The notes under the pieces: model-generated
Databases searched by the model: none
What the model saw: the letters and a program-made list of their open reading frames with translations, nothing else
What the model was told of the DNA's origin: nothing
Assembly (NCBI GenBank): GCA_948567375.1
Contig: OX419760.1
Coordinates: 33,232,001-33,296,000, forward strand
Source: Lunularia cruciata
Lineage: Eukaryota; Streptophyta; Marchantiopsida; Lunulariales; Lunulariaceae
Reading direction: 5' to 3'
Length of the DNA stretch: 64,000 nucleotides
Part shown: positions 21,950 to 34,120 of the stretch, in pieces
How positions within the stretch are numbered: position 1 is the first letter of the stretch
How the letters are laid out: the number at the start of each line of letters is the position of its first letter
Position numbers and translations under genes: made by a program

Positions 21950-23200
21950 CATGGACATGTATCTCTCATAACTCCTAAAATCAACCAAAATTTTACAATT
22001 ACGATTGGATAGCATGCCTTGCAATTGAGCTTTCAATCCTATTGGAACTAATCAAGTTCCTAGTAAGTGGCTCAATATCTCCTAATGGTACTCTTTGTTT
22101 ACTTGATCATTATTCTCCATAAGCTCCATCTGGACAACTTAATAGGATAATCTATTTCAGCATGGACATTCAACAATATGATGTCTAATTTTGTGACAAT
22201 AAAAAAAACCATAATCTTTTTGTAACCACTCCTAGTTTTCCATGCCAAGTGGTCTCCATTGGTGTTGGCTCATCCACCTCTGCTTGGTGTATTTTTAGGT
22301 TTTATGAGGTCTTGGTCAAGACCAATTTGTGGTAACCAAGGAGCCAAAACACTCAACCAACTGCATGGTTTCTTTGAGATGCTTGGGTTTGCACATGGTT
22401 ACTTCCAATTTGGTGCATGATTTCAAGCCTCTCAAAAACTGGTCCAAAGCTTCACCTTCTTGTATGTTTGGAATAAACATTCATGGTGTTCTACAATTGA
22501 GAAATATAACTTACTAACTAAACCAATTTGCCTCAATTTTTCTTATTGATCTTGTGCAACATTTGTAGCATTCATGGTTTGGAATCACCCAATGACCACA
22601 CTCTTGAAGTCTTCCTAGGTTAAAATTGGCACAAAAAATTGCCATTGAGTTTGCAATATCTAGAATTGCCACCAAAATTTCATCTCTCCATCTAGTTGAC
22701 TTGAAACTAAGAGGATTTATCTCTAATCATCTAGGAGATTTGTGGCTTCAAAGTAACATTCACAATCAAACACAAAGTTCTCTACTATATACATTAGGTT
22801 CTTGCCTTCAAAGATATTTGGTTTTGGCAATTAAAAACAATATTTTGCTTCACAAAATATTTTACTCTCCAATTGCTCTTGTCATTGCCTATCACAATAT
22901 CTCTTGTCCAACAATTTACTAAGATGCTCAATTTGCTACTACATAGCAATGATAACTTTGGACATTGTTACCATGACTACTATTCTGTCAAATATCTACT
23001 TGCAATTATCTAGATTAACACATAGATGTGATACATCCATTGCTCTCTATAAGTTACAATCAAAAGGATCAATGGTTCATCAGACAAAGTGACCACATTC
23101 AAAAAATCTTGACCAAAGCAAGAAGTTATGAAATATTAGAAATGGTCTTTGTGTGCTTGAGAAGACTGATTTGGTCGTCCATAGGTTCTATCCATACAAT
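21950..23200 (-). pseudogene. gypsy gag region remnant (element 1)
   Basis: Between the primer binding site and the protease, the minus strand shows frame-broken gag sequence. It is recognised mainly because the text parallels the clearer gag of gypsy element 2 at 56777-57118, for example plus-strand gtggcaaccaaggagtcaaa against gtaaccaaggagccaaaacac. Plus-strand open frames here are shadows. Confidence 0.6.
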
Positions 23201-23217
23201 TCTTGCTCTGATACCTA

Positions 23218-23630
23218 TGTAAAAGATTGAGGAAAAAAAGGAGAATGGAAGGCCGGGTCAGATTGAAATTTTCAATTGTGGTCAACTCCAAATGCTGAGC
23301 ATGAGCTTGAGTGTTTATAGTGAAGTAACACAAAGCTCTTGAGAAGCTTTCCTCTCAAAGCCATCTTCTTGTAGTTCAAGCTAAACTACATGAGAAGTTG
23401 CCAAGGAAGCTTCATATTAGAAGCTTCATATTAGAAGCCACCTACTTGGCATACAAGCTAAGTTAGCCATTAACTTGATGTGCAAGTTACATGATCCTTA
23501 GAAGGTACCTAAAAGCTTCCCATTAAGAAGCTTCCAGACTGCATCTAAATTTTTTTAAAGAATTTCTAACTATATTTGACTTACTAACTTATCAGTCTTT
23601 GCTACCTCCATATTATTACATGCCAAGTGA
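23218..23630 (-). repeat. 5' LTR of gypsy element 1
   Basis: 413 bp, starting TGTAATAATATGGAGG and ending CTTTTACA on the element's strand, directly followed by a GGTATCAGAGC primer site. It differs clearly from its 3' partner, so the insertion is old. Confidence 0.87.
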
Positions 23631-26600
23631 AATTTACACTCTATTGTACCATCTTAAAAACTATATTATGATTGGATTTTGGGTAGTTATCCTTAGTCCT
23701 CCAAAAGGAAGTGAGTCATATATACGCTTACTATATCTAACATAACACCATACTCAAAAGTGAGTAATGAAGATATAGATGGGTGACCAAATCTAGGTAG
23801 AACCTTATGATAATAAAAAGAATAGCTAGTGAGAGTGTAAAAGCTCTAATACAAGGTTACAAGATCTAAAAGCTTACATCCTTGCCAAGGAAAAGGAAGC
23901 AAAGATATACTCTAGTAGCACAAGGAATGGATGGATCAACTACAAGAGAATATATAGCACACACATGCCTTAGTAGCATAGGAATAGATAGGTAAACTAG
24001 AGAAGATTATAGAGCTTGTCAAAATATTTTGTCAAATTTTCAATCCATCAAGGAAGACTAAGAATTCTTGTCTAATTAGAAGTAAGGAAGCAATGGATGG
24101 AAGATCATTTTGTATCCAAGGGGCCAACCCATCTATTTTCTACTACAATAGTACTTGGAGAAGAAGTGATATCTCCTTGACCTCCATCATATAAATATAT
24201 AAGATTGGCCTATAAGTACCCACAAATGGAGAGAAGGAAAACTGCTAAGATTACTCAACTACCCAAAAATGTGATGAGTGTCATCTCCTCCATAGATAGT
24301 CAATCTACTCCTTCAAGAAAAATCCTCCTTAAATAGTAGACTTATTATTGCATATAGGATTTGTATAGATGTATATATCTCTTACCATACACTCAAAATA
24401 CTCTCCAAGTTGTAGGTTTAGTTCCTCCATATAGGATTGGCATAGATGTCTATATCTCTTATCACACTCGGAAGTCTATGGTCCAATAATATCATCAAAC
24501 ACTCCCATGATCCTCCTACCAAAGGCTCCCCTAATTAAAAAGGTTGGAGAAAGAGGATCCATATAATAGAGGTAAATAAGTTAATGAGTAATACTAAAAT
24601 ATCAAACATCACATGTAGGTTCTCTAATAGAAGAATGTTATTCATATAAAGAATATCCTCCACAAAGGCAAATTTTAATTAGAATATGAGAACATACTTG
24701 GGACCCTCCAGCATTCTAAGAATATGTAAGTAATCTATAGATTTAAAACACTACTCTAGAAGCTAGAGATCAAGAAGAATACCTAAAGGAGACTTTACTC
24801 TATGCTATAAGAGTTTATCTTATACTTTAACACCTTGAATCTCCCGCATACAAGATAAGCTTTATGGTCAAGAGGTAAAATGTTAACCTTATCTAGCCCA
24901 CATGGCTACAATTTGTATGTATCATGTCTACTAAGGAGGGAAAGAAATAAACTCATGCATGGCCAATGTAGTATATAAAAGAGCTAAAATTGAGCATGCC
25001 AAATTGAAGTTCTCCTTATAGATCTTATTAGTATTGGCAGTTTGTTGAAGAATAATAACTTTCTCTTCTTACAAGCCATGTTTGTGTAAAGAGAAGAAGT
25101 AGAATCATAGATGGACTGCACAAGAGGTATAAGACTTGCCAAGCATCCAAAGACAAAGGATGTAGGATAAGTATATCCGAGATATACTCTCTAAACTCTA
25201 GCCCAAGATTCTACATCATCATATTCAAAAACTTTTTTATAGTATCTTGTCATTAAAACTATCTCTTAAATATGCATCCCAAATAGATCCTTCTTGTAAC
25301 GTAGCCTAATCCCAAATATAAGATCTCCAAAATTTAGCAACCACTTTTCTTTACTCTATATGCCCCTTTCTAGTATAATAAAGATATTATGGGAATAAAA
25401 GAAATAGGTAATGGTAACTCATCTAAGGGATCATATACCAATTTTGATCAATTAGCATATCAAATGGTAACTAAAAAGGCTATCTTGCCTCATTATAGAC
25501 TTTCATAAGAAGTTTACAATAAAGTAAATTCATAGAAAACTAGTCTCAAATAGCTCCAAAATATAGCTTACATGGGATGCAAACCAAACCTTGATCTATA
25601 ATATTGAAAGAGGCATGCTAGCATCTAGTAGTATTTTGGGACCTTGTAGAGAATGTTATACTAAAATGGGACATCCACCTTGGAATCTGCATGGTAGAAT
25701 GAACTTGGTATATAGTAAATATCAAATTACTATTGGTTTGACCAAGTTAGATGACCATTGGTGATAGAGGTAGGTCAAGTTATAATTTTTTAATTAAAAG
25801 AAGGTCCTAGATTGCTAGGAAATATGCTTGAGATTTTCTAAAGGGAAGCATGTGAGGCTAAAAAATCGTGTGAAGACCCATTGACCTAATGTGGTACTTG
25901 GGAAAATCTTCTGTTTTTGTTACTTTTTTCTTTGTTTTGTGCCAAGAGAAGTAGAGAATTTCTCTTACTAAAAAAGAAATTATACAAATCTCTATTCTTT
26001 TGAAGATATGGTTTTTTGGAATATTGGCTTCTTTGGAAGACCAAGGTCTTTGGAAGGTAAGGTTGTATTGTGAGATGGCATGTTTCTCATTCAAGATGAA
26101 ATTCTCATGGTTATTAAGGTAGTGCACCATGGACTAAGAAAGCAAAAACCAAAACTCCATCACATTCTTCCAAGGCATCTTTACTAGAGAACTCAATGAC
26201 ATAGAGAGGGATAGTTGAAAATGAAAGGATTATGAGTATCTCCTCACTCTTAGTTTATATAAATTTGAAATAATTACACACCAATGTTACTAATTACCAT
26301 AGTAACTCAAGTTATTTGACAAAAAGTCATATAAAGTCTAAAAGAAAATCTAAACTCATGGGAATAATCCCTTAAGCATGTGGTCTTATCTTAACCAAAT
26401 TACTAAATCAAGGATTCCTTCACATGGACTATCCTTGGACTATACAAGAATTTAAACCAAAAAGGCTTGTGTATCCAAGAGTTCACAACTCTTTTCTCAA
26501 ACTCAAACACCTAGGAATAATATAAAGTAAATATGCTAGAATGCCAAATAGTAGTGCTCACTCTTTCACCTTCCTCTAGAATAGACTCAATGTTATCTTG

Positions 26601-27449
26601 GCTATGACTAACTCTAGCTAATTATGGCTAATGTAAAATTTTACTTTAACTCTATATAAATAATCTATTTCAACTACTTGCAATACCAAACTAAATATCA
26701 TAACAAAATATATATGCACCAATGGGTGTTTCGGTACTCTCTTTGGAAGATGAGACAACCACTTCTCTTGTAGATGAATAACCTTGTCTTGAGAGAGGGT
26801 GCCATCCTCTTCAAAAGAAAGGTTTTGGGCACTAGTTCTTTGGGAGGTAGTATAACTCAACTTTTGGTAGAGTGTAAGAATTATTTGGAAGAGAAATAGG
26901 TTGTAATATCATGAAAAGAGTGCCTACAAATTTGCTAGCTTAAAAGCATTGGGTGATTGAATAGCATTGTAGCCAAGAAGAGGGAAGAGATATAAACCTT
27001 GACACCACAAGCAAGTAATTCTAAAATCCTTCACAAATTTTGGAGACACCATTGATCAGAGAAGAGAGCATGGAGGGGTAGGAATTGAGTGAAATTTATT
27101 CCATTGGATGAAGATATTGGAAAATGATCAAGGAATAGTTGGGGGTACAATTTTGAGTCTTGGTTTAATTTGAATGAGAAAATGTAGAAGAGGATAGAGA
27201 AGGCTTTTGGGCATAAGAAGCATCCATTCAATAGATGGCTCTATAATGGAATACAAGTACCCAATGAGAGGAGAGATAGCAGGTGCATTGATAAAGATCT
27301 TCAAGTGGCATTTTTTGAGCACTTGTACTCAAAGAGCCTAATAGGTGGGGATGCATCTTTGATAAAAATATTTAGAGGATGTATGATGTCTTCAAAGGAC
27401 CAAGACCCCATTTCCTAATGCACTTTGTGATTCATTTTTACATTAGGTA
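23631..27449. other. AT-rich region without recognised genes
   Basis: No domain could be recognised in any frame. The stretch contains local direct repeats, such as catataggatttgtatagatgtatatatctctta at about 24353 and a similar copy near 24432. Its style (short broken frames, many TAG/TAA) resembles the neighbouring decayed retroelements. The minus frames at 25858-26130 and 26618-26860 lack family motifs. Confidence 0.45.
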
Positions 27450-28170
27450 GAAATTACTCAATAAGGAGGAGAAACTTGAGTTCCTATTCCATGAAGTTGC
27501 ACCATTTTATTTCAGAGAAGACCCAAAAGGGATGCAGCATATGAAGCTCATGCAAGAGGCAAATAAGAATTGTGGGCTAACTAGACAGTTTTTATCTCCT
27601 ATCAAGAAGGAGAAGAAGCCCTAATTCAACACAAACTCTCATTTGGTGAAGATTCCTACATGGAAGAGACAAAATGATCTTCAAGCCATTAAGGAATCTA
27701 CCAAAGAGAGGGAAGAACACAAATCAAAGAAATCTTTGAGTTGTGTTGAAGATTATAACTCAAAGAACCCTTGGAAGAAAGGCCTTTGAAAGTATATGAG
27801 ACCAACTTGGATGAAGGCGAAGGTATGGAAGAGGACCAAGAAGAGGATAAAGAGTTCAGGATTAGGGAGAAGCTCCCAATGATGTCAAAATCTTAGGCAT
27901 TGGTAGCATAGTTTTGCTAAACAAGATCCTCTAAATAAGCCCAAGAAGTTGCTCATTCAAAATTTGGGTTTGCAAAAGGAGATTCAAGAAGAGGACTCAG
28001 TTCAAGATGCTATACCTTACATGCCTTCACAAGAGACTATAATACCTTTGCAAGGATCCACCTACTTATTGAAAGAATATGTCAAAGACACACCATGGAT
28101 GAAGAATGGATTTTCCTTATGGAGTTGCTTGGGGTGTGATACAACAACACCAAGTTGCTACTCTTAATGA
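27450..28170 (+). pseudogene. decayed coding region of unknown family, N-terminal part
   Basis: One plus frame from about 27452 reads EEKLEFLFHEVAPFYFRED, MQHMKLMQEANKNCGLTRQF and a Lys/Glu-rich stretch (KESTKEREEHKSKKSL), with a stop between. Another open stretch at 27949-28167 reads QKEIQEEDSVQDAIPYMPSQ. The charge pattern and continuity suggest real former coding sequence. I do not recognise the family; a retroelement or moss-specific repeat protein is possible. It precedes the coiled-coil block at 28626. Confidence 0.45.
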
Positions 28171-28625
28171 TGGCCATGTATACCTACCCCACATGAAAGA
28201 AGTTGTTCCAAAGTGACGGGTCAAGCTTCCATAGTTGCTAAAATGCATGTTCAGCTTGAACATGTTGGGTGTGTGAATCTGCAATCTAGTAAAACAAGCT
28301 CAATCATCCCACAATAGGAAGAAACATACACAAAGTTTGTTATGTGGTTTGGCCATGAATTTGCCTATGTCCACAACTGCACTAATTTCAACATTAGTGT
28401 ACTTTGTCACACATATTACAATATGTCACCATGCCTGTATAAGCTCTCAACAGAAATAAATTAATTTGGGGCACTCCTCTTGACCTCCACTTGCTGACTT
28501 GGCAGCAAGATCCCAATTGGGGCTGCTGCTCCTAGGGCCCCACCCTAGACCACATCTGCAAGAATATAAGAGGGTCATGAACTAAAAACTCCAATCAGAC
28601 TACACACTCAACAGAACATCACAAG

Positions 28626-29571
28626 ATGGAGGCTGAAACCTTCAAGATCAAGATTTTGTTTCTTCATGAAGAGCAAAAGAAATTGGGCATTGAGTTAATT
28701 GTATTACAAGAAGAGTTGGATACCTTGAAGAATGTCAATGCAAAATAATGAAGGGTGAACAACTAAAGGTCATGAAGGTGGTTGAGTAGAGAAGGAGCTG
28801 GCTGGTCTTTGGATTTTATTGTAGGAGAAGGATCAAGTTGAAGAGGAGAATGGTACGCTAAAGAATCAATTAAAGAATCTTTGTAAGGAGATGGCCAACC
28901 TTGAGAAGAATGCAAAAATAGAGCAAGCAACATGTGATAAAAGAATTCTCCAATTCAAAGTGTAGCTCAGGAAAATGATGGCAAAACAAGCATTGGCTGC
29001 CATATAGAAAGCCAGCTATGAGGAAGCAAAAGTCACATACCACTAGGGTACTTGTATCCACATAAAGTAGTATCAAGAGGAGGTCTCACTTGTACATGCA
29101 AAGGAAGCACAATTGAGGAAAGAGTTATGGAATGTCACAACATGAGTAGAAAAAATTAGGGTGATCTTGTTTGTATGGCATTGAAGAAGAAGGATGAGAG
29201 TCTTGAAGTAGAAGTACTAGTTTGTCTCACTGTGTAGGATTTGGCCCAAGAATAAAGGCAAATATTATGAAATGGGTGTGTGAAGTGATGGAGACCATGA
29301 TGGTAGAGCTTGTGGCGACAACTACCACTACTAGAGAAGAACATGAGCTTAGGTAAGTGCATCAAAAGCTCATGGAGCCACTTGATGATCAGACAGCAGA
29401 GAGAGTAGCATTAAACATTAAGGTTTAGATTGAGGGAAAATTTAGAGAACTTAGGATGAATCTGCACATGTCTTTATCAGAAATGAAGGAGTGGTTTAAC
29501 CATGCAATAGAGTACTTAGAGATGGAGGAATTGGTGGAGGAGGAGCACATTGCACCATGAGAACCTCTCTC
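28626..29571 (+). pseudogene. decayed coiled-coil coding region (copy 1)
   Basis: An ATG at 28626 (MEAETFKIKILFLHEEQKKLG...) follows a TATA-like aatataag at about 28563. Farther on, one frame reads EKDQVEEENGTLKNQLKNLC, KEMANLEKNAKIEQATCDK and QEEVSLVHAKEAQLRKELW, ending with FRELRMNLHMSLSEMKEW and LEMEELVEEEHIAP then TGA. The heptad-like Leu/Glu/Lys pattern indicates a long coiled coil. At least four in-frame stops are TAG where Gln (CAG) would fit. Function is unknown. A similar coding style is found at 50818-51240 plus 57932-58030. Confidence 0.5.
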
Positions 29572-31697
29572 ATACCCACCTAGGTCCATGGCACCATTAA
29601 GGATCTCAATGGATAGCTAGTTAGAGATCTTCCTGATTTCATGTCTTGGGCAATAGCCATTTTATTAGGTTTCTTGTTTAAGCTCCCAAATGTCTGTAAC
29701 TATTTGAATGAAGCATTTGAATGCTGCTTTGTCAAGAATACAAGTGGTGAATAAAGTGGAAGAGCTTCTAAGCTTCCTTTTTGCTTGCTAATCTCTTATG
29801 AAATTTTCTCTATTCATAGTTATGCTTTGGTAAATAATCCTAGTAAGAATTGTTGGTTGCTTTGTGTGTTTGGTCCTTAGCTTCTTTGCAAATGTCTTGA
29901 CTGATTTCACTATGTTGTAGTGTTGCAAGTAACAAAAATGTGAATATTGAATGGAAAGATTGTCATGAAGATGCTATAGTCTTTTGCAAAAGATGCCTTT
30001 GGAAGGATAGGATATTGGTTATTGGGTGAAGACAATGAATTTCAAAGGGTAGAACATTGGTCGTTCAGTGAAGATGGTGCCTTCTGAAGGGTAGGACATT
30101 TAAATTTGGAAGTGTCTTTAGGAGACCTTTGGAGAAGAGAACCATCCTTGTTCTGAACCATCACTTTCTTGGTTTTTCTTGAAACTATATACCTTAGTGT
30201 GAGTGATTTTTGTTTGTCATTTTCCATGGTGTACCTTTTTGGTGTTATTGTCCTTAACAAGGAGTTTTTTTGCCTAAGAGGTTAAATAGTAAATAGTAAA
30301 GGACTCAAATGTAAGCTTTCCTTTGTATTTGATCATTTCTGACTTTTATCCTCATGAAAACAGCTATTATGTATTGAAATGGTTCAATTTGGTGGTTTTT
30401 GAGTTGTTACACCAAACATATTTATCTAGGGTAATCAAGTAAAGTTTAAATTTTACAAAGTTACCATGATACTTATTGTGATAAATTTGGTAAACATATG
30501 AGGGGAGTAGAAGAGGGAATTTATCTATTCCTTATGGGGCCTAGAAAGAGCTAGCTTAGAGTATAGCTCGGAGCATAGAAAGAGTGAGATAAAGGAGACT
30601 TTGTGAATCTTATTTATATTTGCTAAGTAAAGATTGAGAATTTCTACTTGAGATTTTCATTATTGTATTTGTTAATGTAGAGAAACATTTAGCTCTAGAG
30701 GAATCTTTTCTGAGTTTTAGTGTAGGACTTTCTATCTTGATCATCTATGTTGATATTGTTAAAGTCTTCCTCTTTATGCCGGTTTGGAGGAGCCTTTGCA
30801 TCTAGAGTGAATCAAAGTTTTGAAGAGTGAATGTGAGTTCTCTTTTTGAGTTTTTATTCCCAATGATGCTTAATATCAATTTTACATTCTTTTAGTTCAT
30901 GATACACATACACGGTTTTGCTAGAGATATTCCTTGGATGAGAGACAAGCATTATTTCTGTATTCATCATTATTTTGTTTTAATACATCCGAAATGATGA
31001 ACAAAGGGATAGACATATTGTGTGAAATATCAAATATCAAAAATCTTAATGTGGTTTTCCACCTCACATGGAATGGTGGTCTAATAATAGTTTTTGTGCA
31101 TCTTTGCCACATTGACCTTCACCGCTTGCAAGGTAAGGAATCATGAAGTCCCACGCATAGTATATCTCATATCACAGTAGCCAGTTCTTCATGGGAAGTG
31201 AACCCATAACTAACATCAAAATTATCAATAATGACACAAGATGTCTCATCTTTTATTCCTCCAAACTTGTAAAATCACAACCAACTAACATGAGTTGACT
31301 TTCATTCTTAAAACCCTAAAATCTATAAAAAAATTATAACTTCTTTTTCACATCCTGGTAAAACCACGACCACCTCACATGAGTTGATGTTAATTCTCAA
31401 AACCAAAAAAACCTATAAACACACTCATAACTTGTATTTCGCATCCTTGTAGATTTCAAAGTAAATTCCAGTCGAAATAATATGTATACATAAAAAGCAA
31501 GAGATTAGAAACAAACGATTACATCACTCCCTTAGTAAAATTATTGCTCAAAACCCTATACACTTGCATGCATATTGATCCGACAAAAGGATGTATTGAT
31601 GAACAAGATGGATGTGAGATTTCTGTGCCAAGTATAATAATGCTTCAAACCCGACTGCTAGGCCAGTCTCCCAGGTTCAGTCGTTTGATTGTGATGA
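29572..31697. other. intergenic region
   Basis: No gene is recognised. The left part is the 3' flank of the coiled-coil relic. A diverged 89 bp tandem duplication near 31266-31450 is listed separately. Short open frames on both strands lack motifs. Confidence 0.5.
31266..31450. repeat. diverged 89 bp tandem duplication
   Basis: Units starting cttgtaaaatcacaacca (31266) and ctggtaaaaccacgacca (31355) share catgagttga, ttctcaaaacc/ttcttaaaacc and cataacttgtatttcgcatc/tataacttctttttcacatc. Confidence 0.65.
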
Positions 31698-33343
31698 TTA
31701 GTTTTCAAGTGGTAACAGTAACCGTGACCTGTCAACCTCCTCCACAATGCAATCAATTAACTTAGTTACTGAGCTCGCCCATGGGGCTACGGGTTGGCAC
31801 ACATCGTAATGATCTGCATGATCACTCAAAAAGTCGTCGACATCCTGCCTGGCAGATCCCTCGGGAATCACCAATTCGTTGGAGAACCCTAGCTGTAAAC
31901 GATGCCACTTGAACAAGTCAAACAGCATTGTGGCTTTCTCGTTATTTCGGTCCCTTCCTAGAAATCCATACCTTGCAAATACATCCGTAACGAGCAACAA
32001 TGTGACCGTGGCAGGTAATTGAGCAGGGTTGTAAATGTAAGCAGCATTTTTGTAGGATTTCCAACATTTACAATAAAGACATCGAAAATTCGGAGACAAC
32101 ATCATGATCAACGTGGTAGGCTTTCTAAGATCTGTTAAACGATTGGGACTACATGCAAATCAGGGAAATTTTGAAGTACCTTGTTGGTTGCATGTGTGGG
32201 GTGGATCGCATGCGTACTGAATCTTGAGCACTTCTTTCCCTCTTTCATTACATTTCGGAATTGACGAAAGGCTCCATTGATTCTGGCTTGGTGTTTGTTT
32301 AGCACATTCATAAGCCTGAATTTCTCATTCTGCTGATTTGTTGGTACTTTCGAGAGTACCTTTCGATAGCTGGTGAACCACTGTGAGGTGTAGCGTAGAA
32401 AAAAACTGCTTTCAAATTGTTCAGGAAATTTTGTAGCATGACACGGTTGGCGCCGTCCACCTCAATGGAATGTTTATTCTCTACTTCCATCACAAATTTC
32501 TTAATCATGATTCCGCCCAAGTCATGCCCGACTAGAATCACGGTAATGTGATCTCCCTGCCCAACACGGGCATGGAATATGAGGTCCGTGATGAGCATTT
32601 CTGCAAGAAGAAATTCATCACAACAGTCAGGGTCCACTGGCACGTTGCGCAAATCTGGCGACCCTTCATATGATACTGAGAACCCAAGGCTTATATTTTC
32701 TTTTCACAAGAAGTTCAGGTAGCAATGTCATCGGCCAGCACTCCTCGCTGTTTCTCATTTTCCATGTTCTCCAATAGGTATGCTGTGGTCTTGAACCTGG
32801 CAATTGAATTCCGTGGAAGAGTACCAACTCCACATAGGGGTTCAACTCAATTAAAAGCTCAAAGACATTATCATTTAGTTTGTTGATCCCTTCCGGAACC
32901 TGCATAGAATTAGTGGCCGACATGTTAATGCTAAGCAGGGAGACGATGACGCAAGAGATATCGTTTGAATATTTCGTTCCAGAGTAAACTAATACATTGA
33001 GTTGGTCGTGCGAATCATATGCCTGCCCATGGGCCATGGTATTTGAAACGCTAGCGCCCATTGTGCTCATGCATAGCCCGAGCACAACAGGCCCAGAAGA
33101 TCTCACTCGTGCCTGTCTGAAACGAGGCAATCGCTTCGTATACCTTCGAAAGCGAACTTCGGAAACTTCCGCAACCCAGCTCTTCTGAAATGGGAAATGG
33201 GTAATGACATACTTCAAAGCTACAAGCACATATTCGGTTCCAAGAGAAAGTTTCGTGTATAGATTCCAAGAGAAAGGCTGAACGAGAAATGAAAGACGAG
33301 ACTCAGGTCGAGTACAGCTGAACTTCCAATTTATTTGACACAA
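31698..33343 (-). pseudogene. SERAC1-like alpha/beta-hydrolase gene, frameshifted
   Basis: The encoded protein resembles the N-terminal lipase/esterase-like domain of SERAC1 and plant relatives. In order on the minus strand: ELVLFHGIQLPG (oxyanion-side strand), YWRTWKMRNSEECWPMTLLPE, FSVSYEGS, DEFLLAEMLITDLI, VILVGHDLGGIMIKKFV (nucleophile elbow), VFFYATPHSGSP, and a last exon at 32111-31698 with VIPEGSARQDVDDFLSDHAD and HYDVCQP (His region). A probable intron lies between about 32180 and 32060. Frame is lost by one base near 32700 and again near 32345, so it is a pseudogene unless these are sequence errors. The usual nucleophile Ser (GHSLGG) is Asp here. The start is uncertain: the frame runs open from 33343, but the MSATNSMQ codon near 32924 is also plausible. 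Confidence 0.75.
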
Positions 33344-33820
33344 GGAGAAGACTTTAAAACGCAGGATATTTCCAAGTCATTATACTCATACCATCAGGTA
33401 CAGAGTGTCTCATATACAGGCTGTCGGATCTTTCTCACTTTTACCCACAGGACACCTGCATGTCACAGTAATTGTCAGAGTTCTAATTCGCTGCCTGGAA
33501 GAATCTTCTAACTGACGAGGTCATGGCGTCTTATTGCAGTGAGAGGAAGGGGCGCCTAGCTTCTACAACAAGTCTTATGGTGATGGTCAACAGAGTTCTG
33601 TGTGCTCTGTTAGATACCAGAAAAGAAACCATGTAACTAAAAGTAGTGATTACGATACATAGGCATATACCGTGCATGAATATCTGGATACACAGTGCGG
33701 ATCCAGCAATCAGACAATTTAGTACCGCATAAGTCTTGAGGGAGACTTGCTGAAAGTCAAACAGGATAGTTTCTGGACATGTGATTGTCAATCATGCCAA
33801 ATTGTGCACGTTGTCCAGTA
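33344..33820. other. flank of the SERAC1-like gene, no gene recognised
   Basis: This is the likely promoter side of the minus-strand SERAC1-like gene. An 86-codon minus frame at 33531-33791 has hydrophobic stretches but no recognisable family and is not supported. Confidence 0.45.
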
Positions 33821-34070
33821 GGAGGGCAACCGCGTAGACAACACAAAGGGACCAATCAGGCCGTACAAGGATGGGAAGGCCCCATCAAGCTTTAGAGTAA
33901 ATAAAGTAAAATGCCCCATGTTACCTTTTTTGTCTCTCCCTTGTACGGCTTGATGGGGTCTTCCCATCCTGCATTTTTCTTCCGGGGTTGCTTTTTTTTT
34001 CTCCAATAAAATAAAATAATACAAAGGTGAGATAAAATAGTGCTAAACTCCAATAGAGTCTATATTAAAA
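33821..34070 (-). mobile_element. fold-back copy of the SINE/MITE-like family
   Basis: Two inverted arms, about 33825-33895 and 33920-33994, both carry the family core: gccgtacaagg, gatggg-g(c/t)ctt-cccatc, and the ends ggcaaccgcg / cggggttgc followed by a T-run. To the right, 34005-34070 (ataatacaaagg... ctccaatagagtctatatt) matches the head segment of the 45.6 kb copy. It is therefore a compound of one fuller copy and one inverted partial copy. The only sizeable open frame across it is a shadow. Confidence 0.7.
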
Positions 34071-34120
34071 ATTATCAAAAATATCTAAGATATTTGAGTT
34101 ATACAAATCATATAGTCTAC

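Larger units (their letters stand above)
20162..23630 (-). mobile_element. Ty3/gypsy retrotransposon 1, internally deleted
   Basis: The element reads right to left: 5' LTR 23218-23630, primer binding site about 23205-23216 (GGTATCAGAGC), gag region, protease, reverse transcriptase, polypurine tract near 20600-20610 (AGAGATGGGG), 3' LTR 20162-20596. Flanks ttcca (20157-20161) and tgcca (23631-23635) are a 5 bp target duplication with one mismatch. The interior is only 2.6 kb; RNase H and integrase are missing between the RT thumb and the 3' LTR. It lies 16 bp from the copia 2 LTR. Confidence 0.88.
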
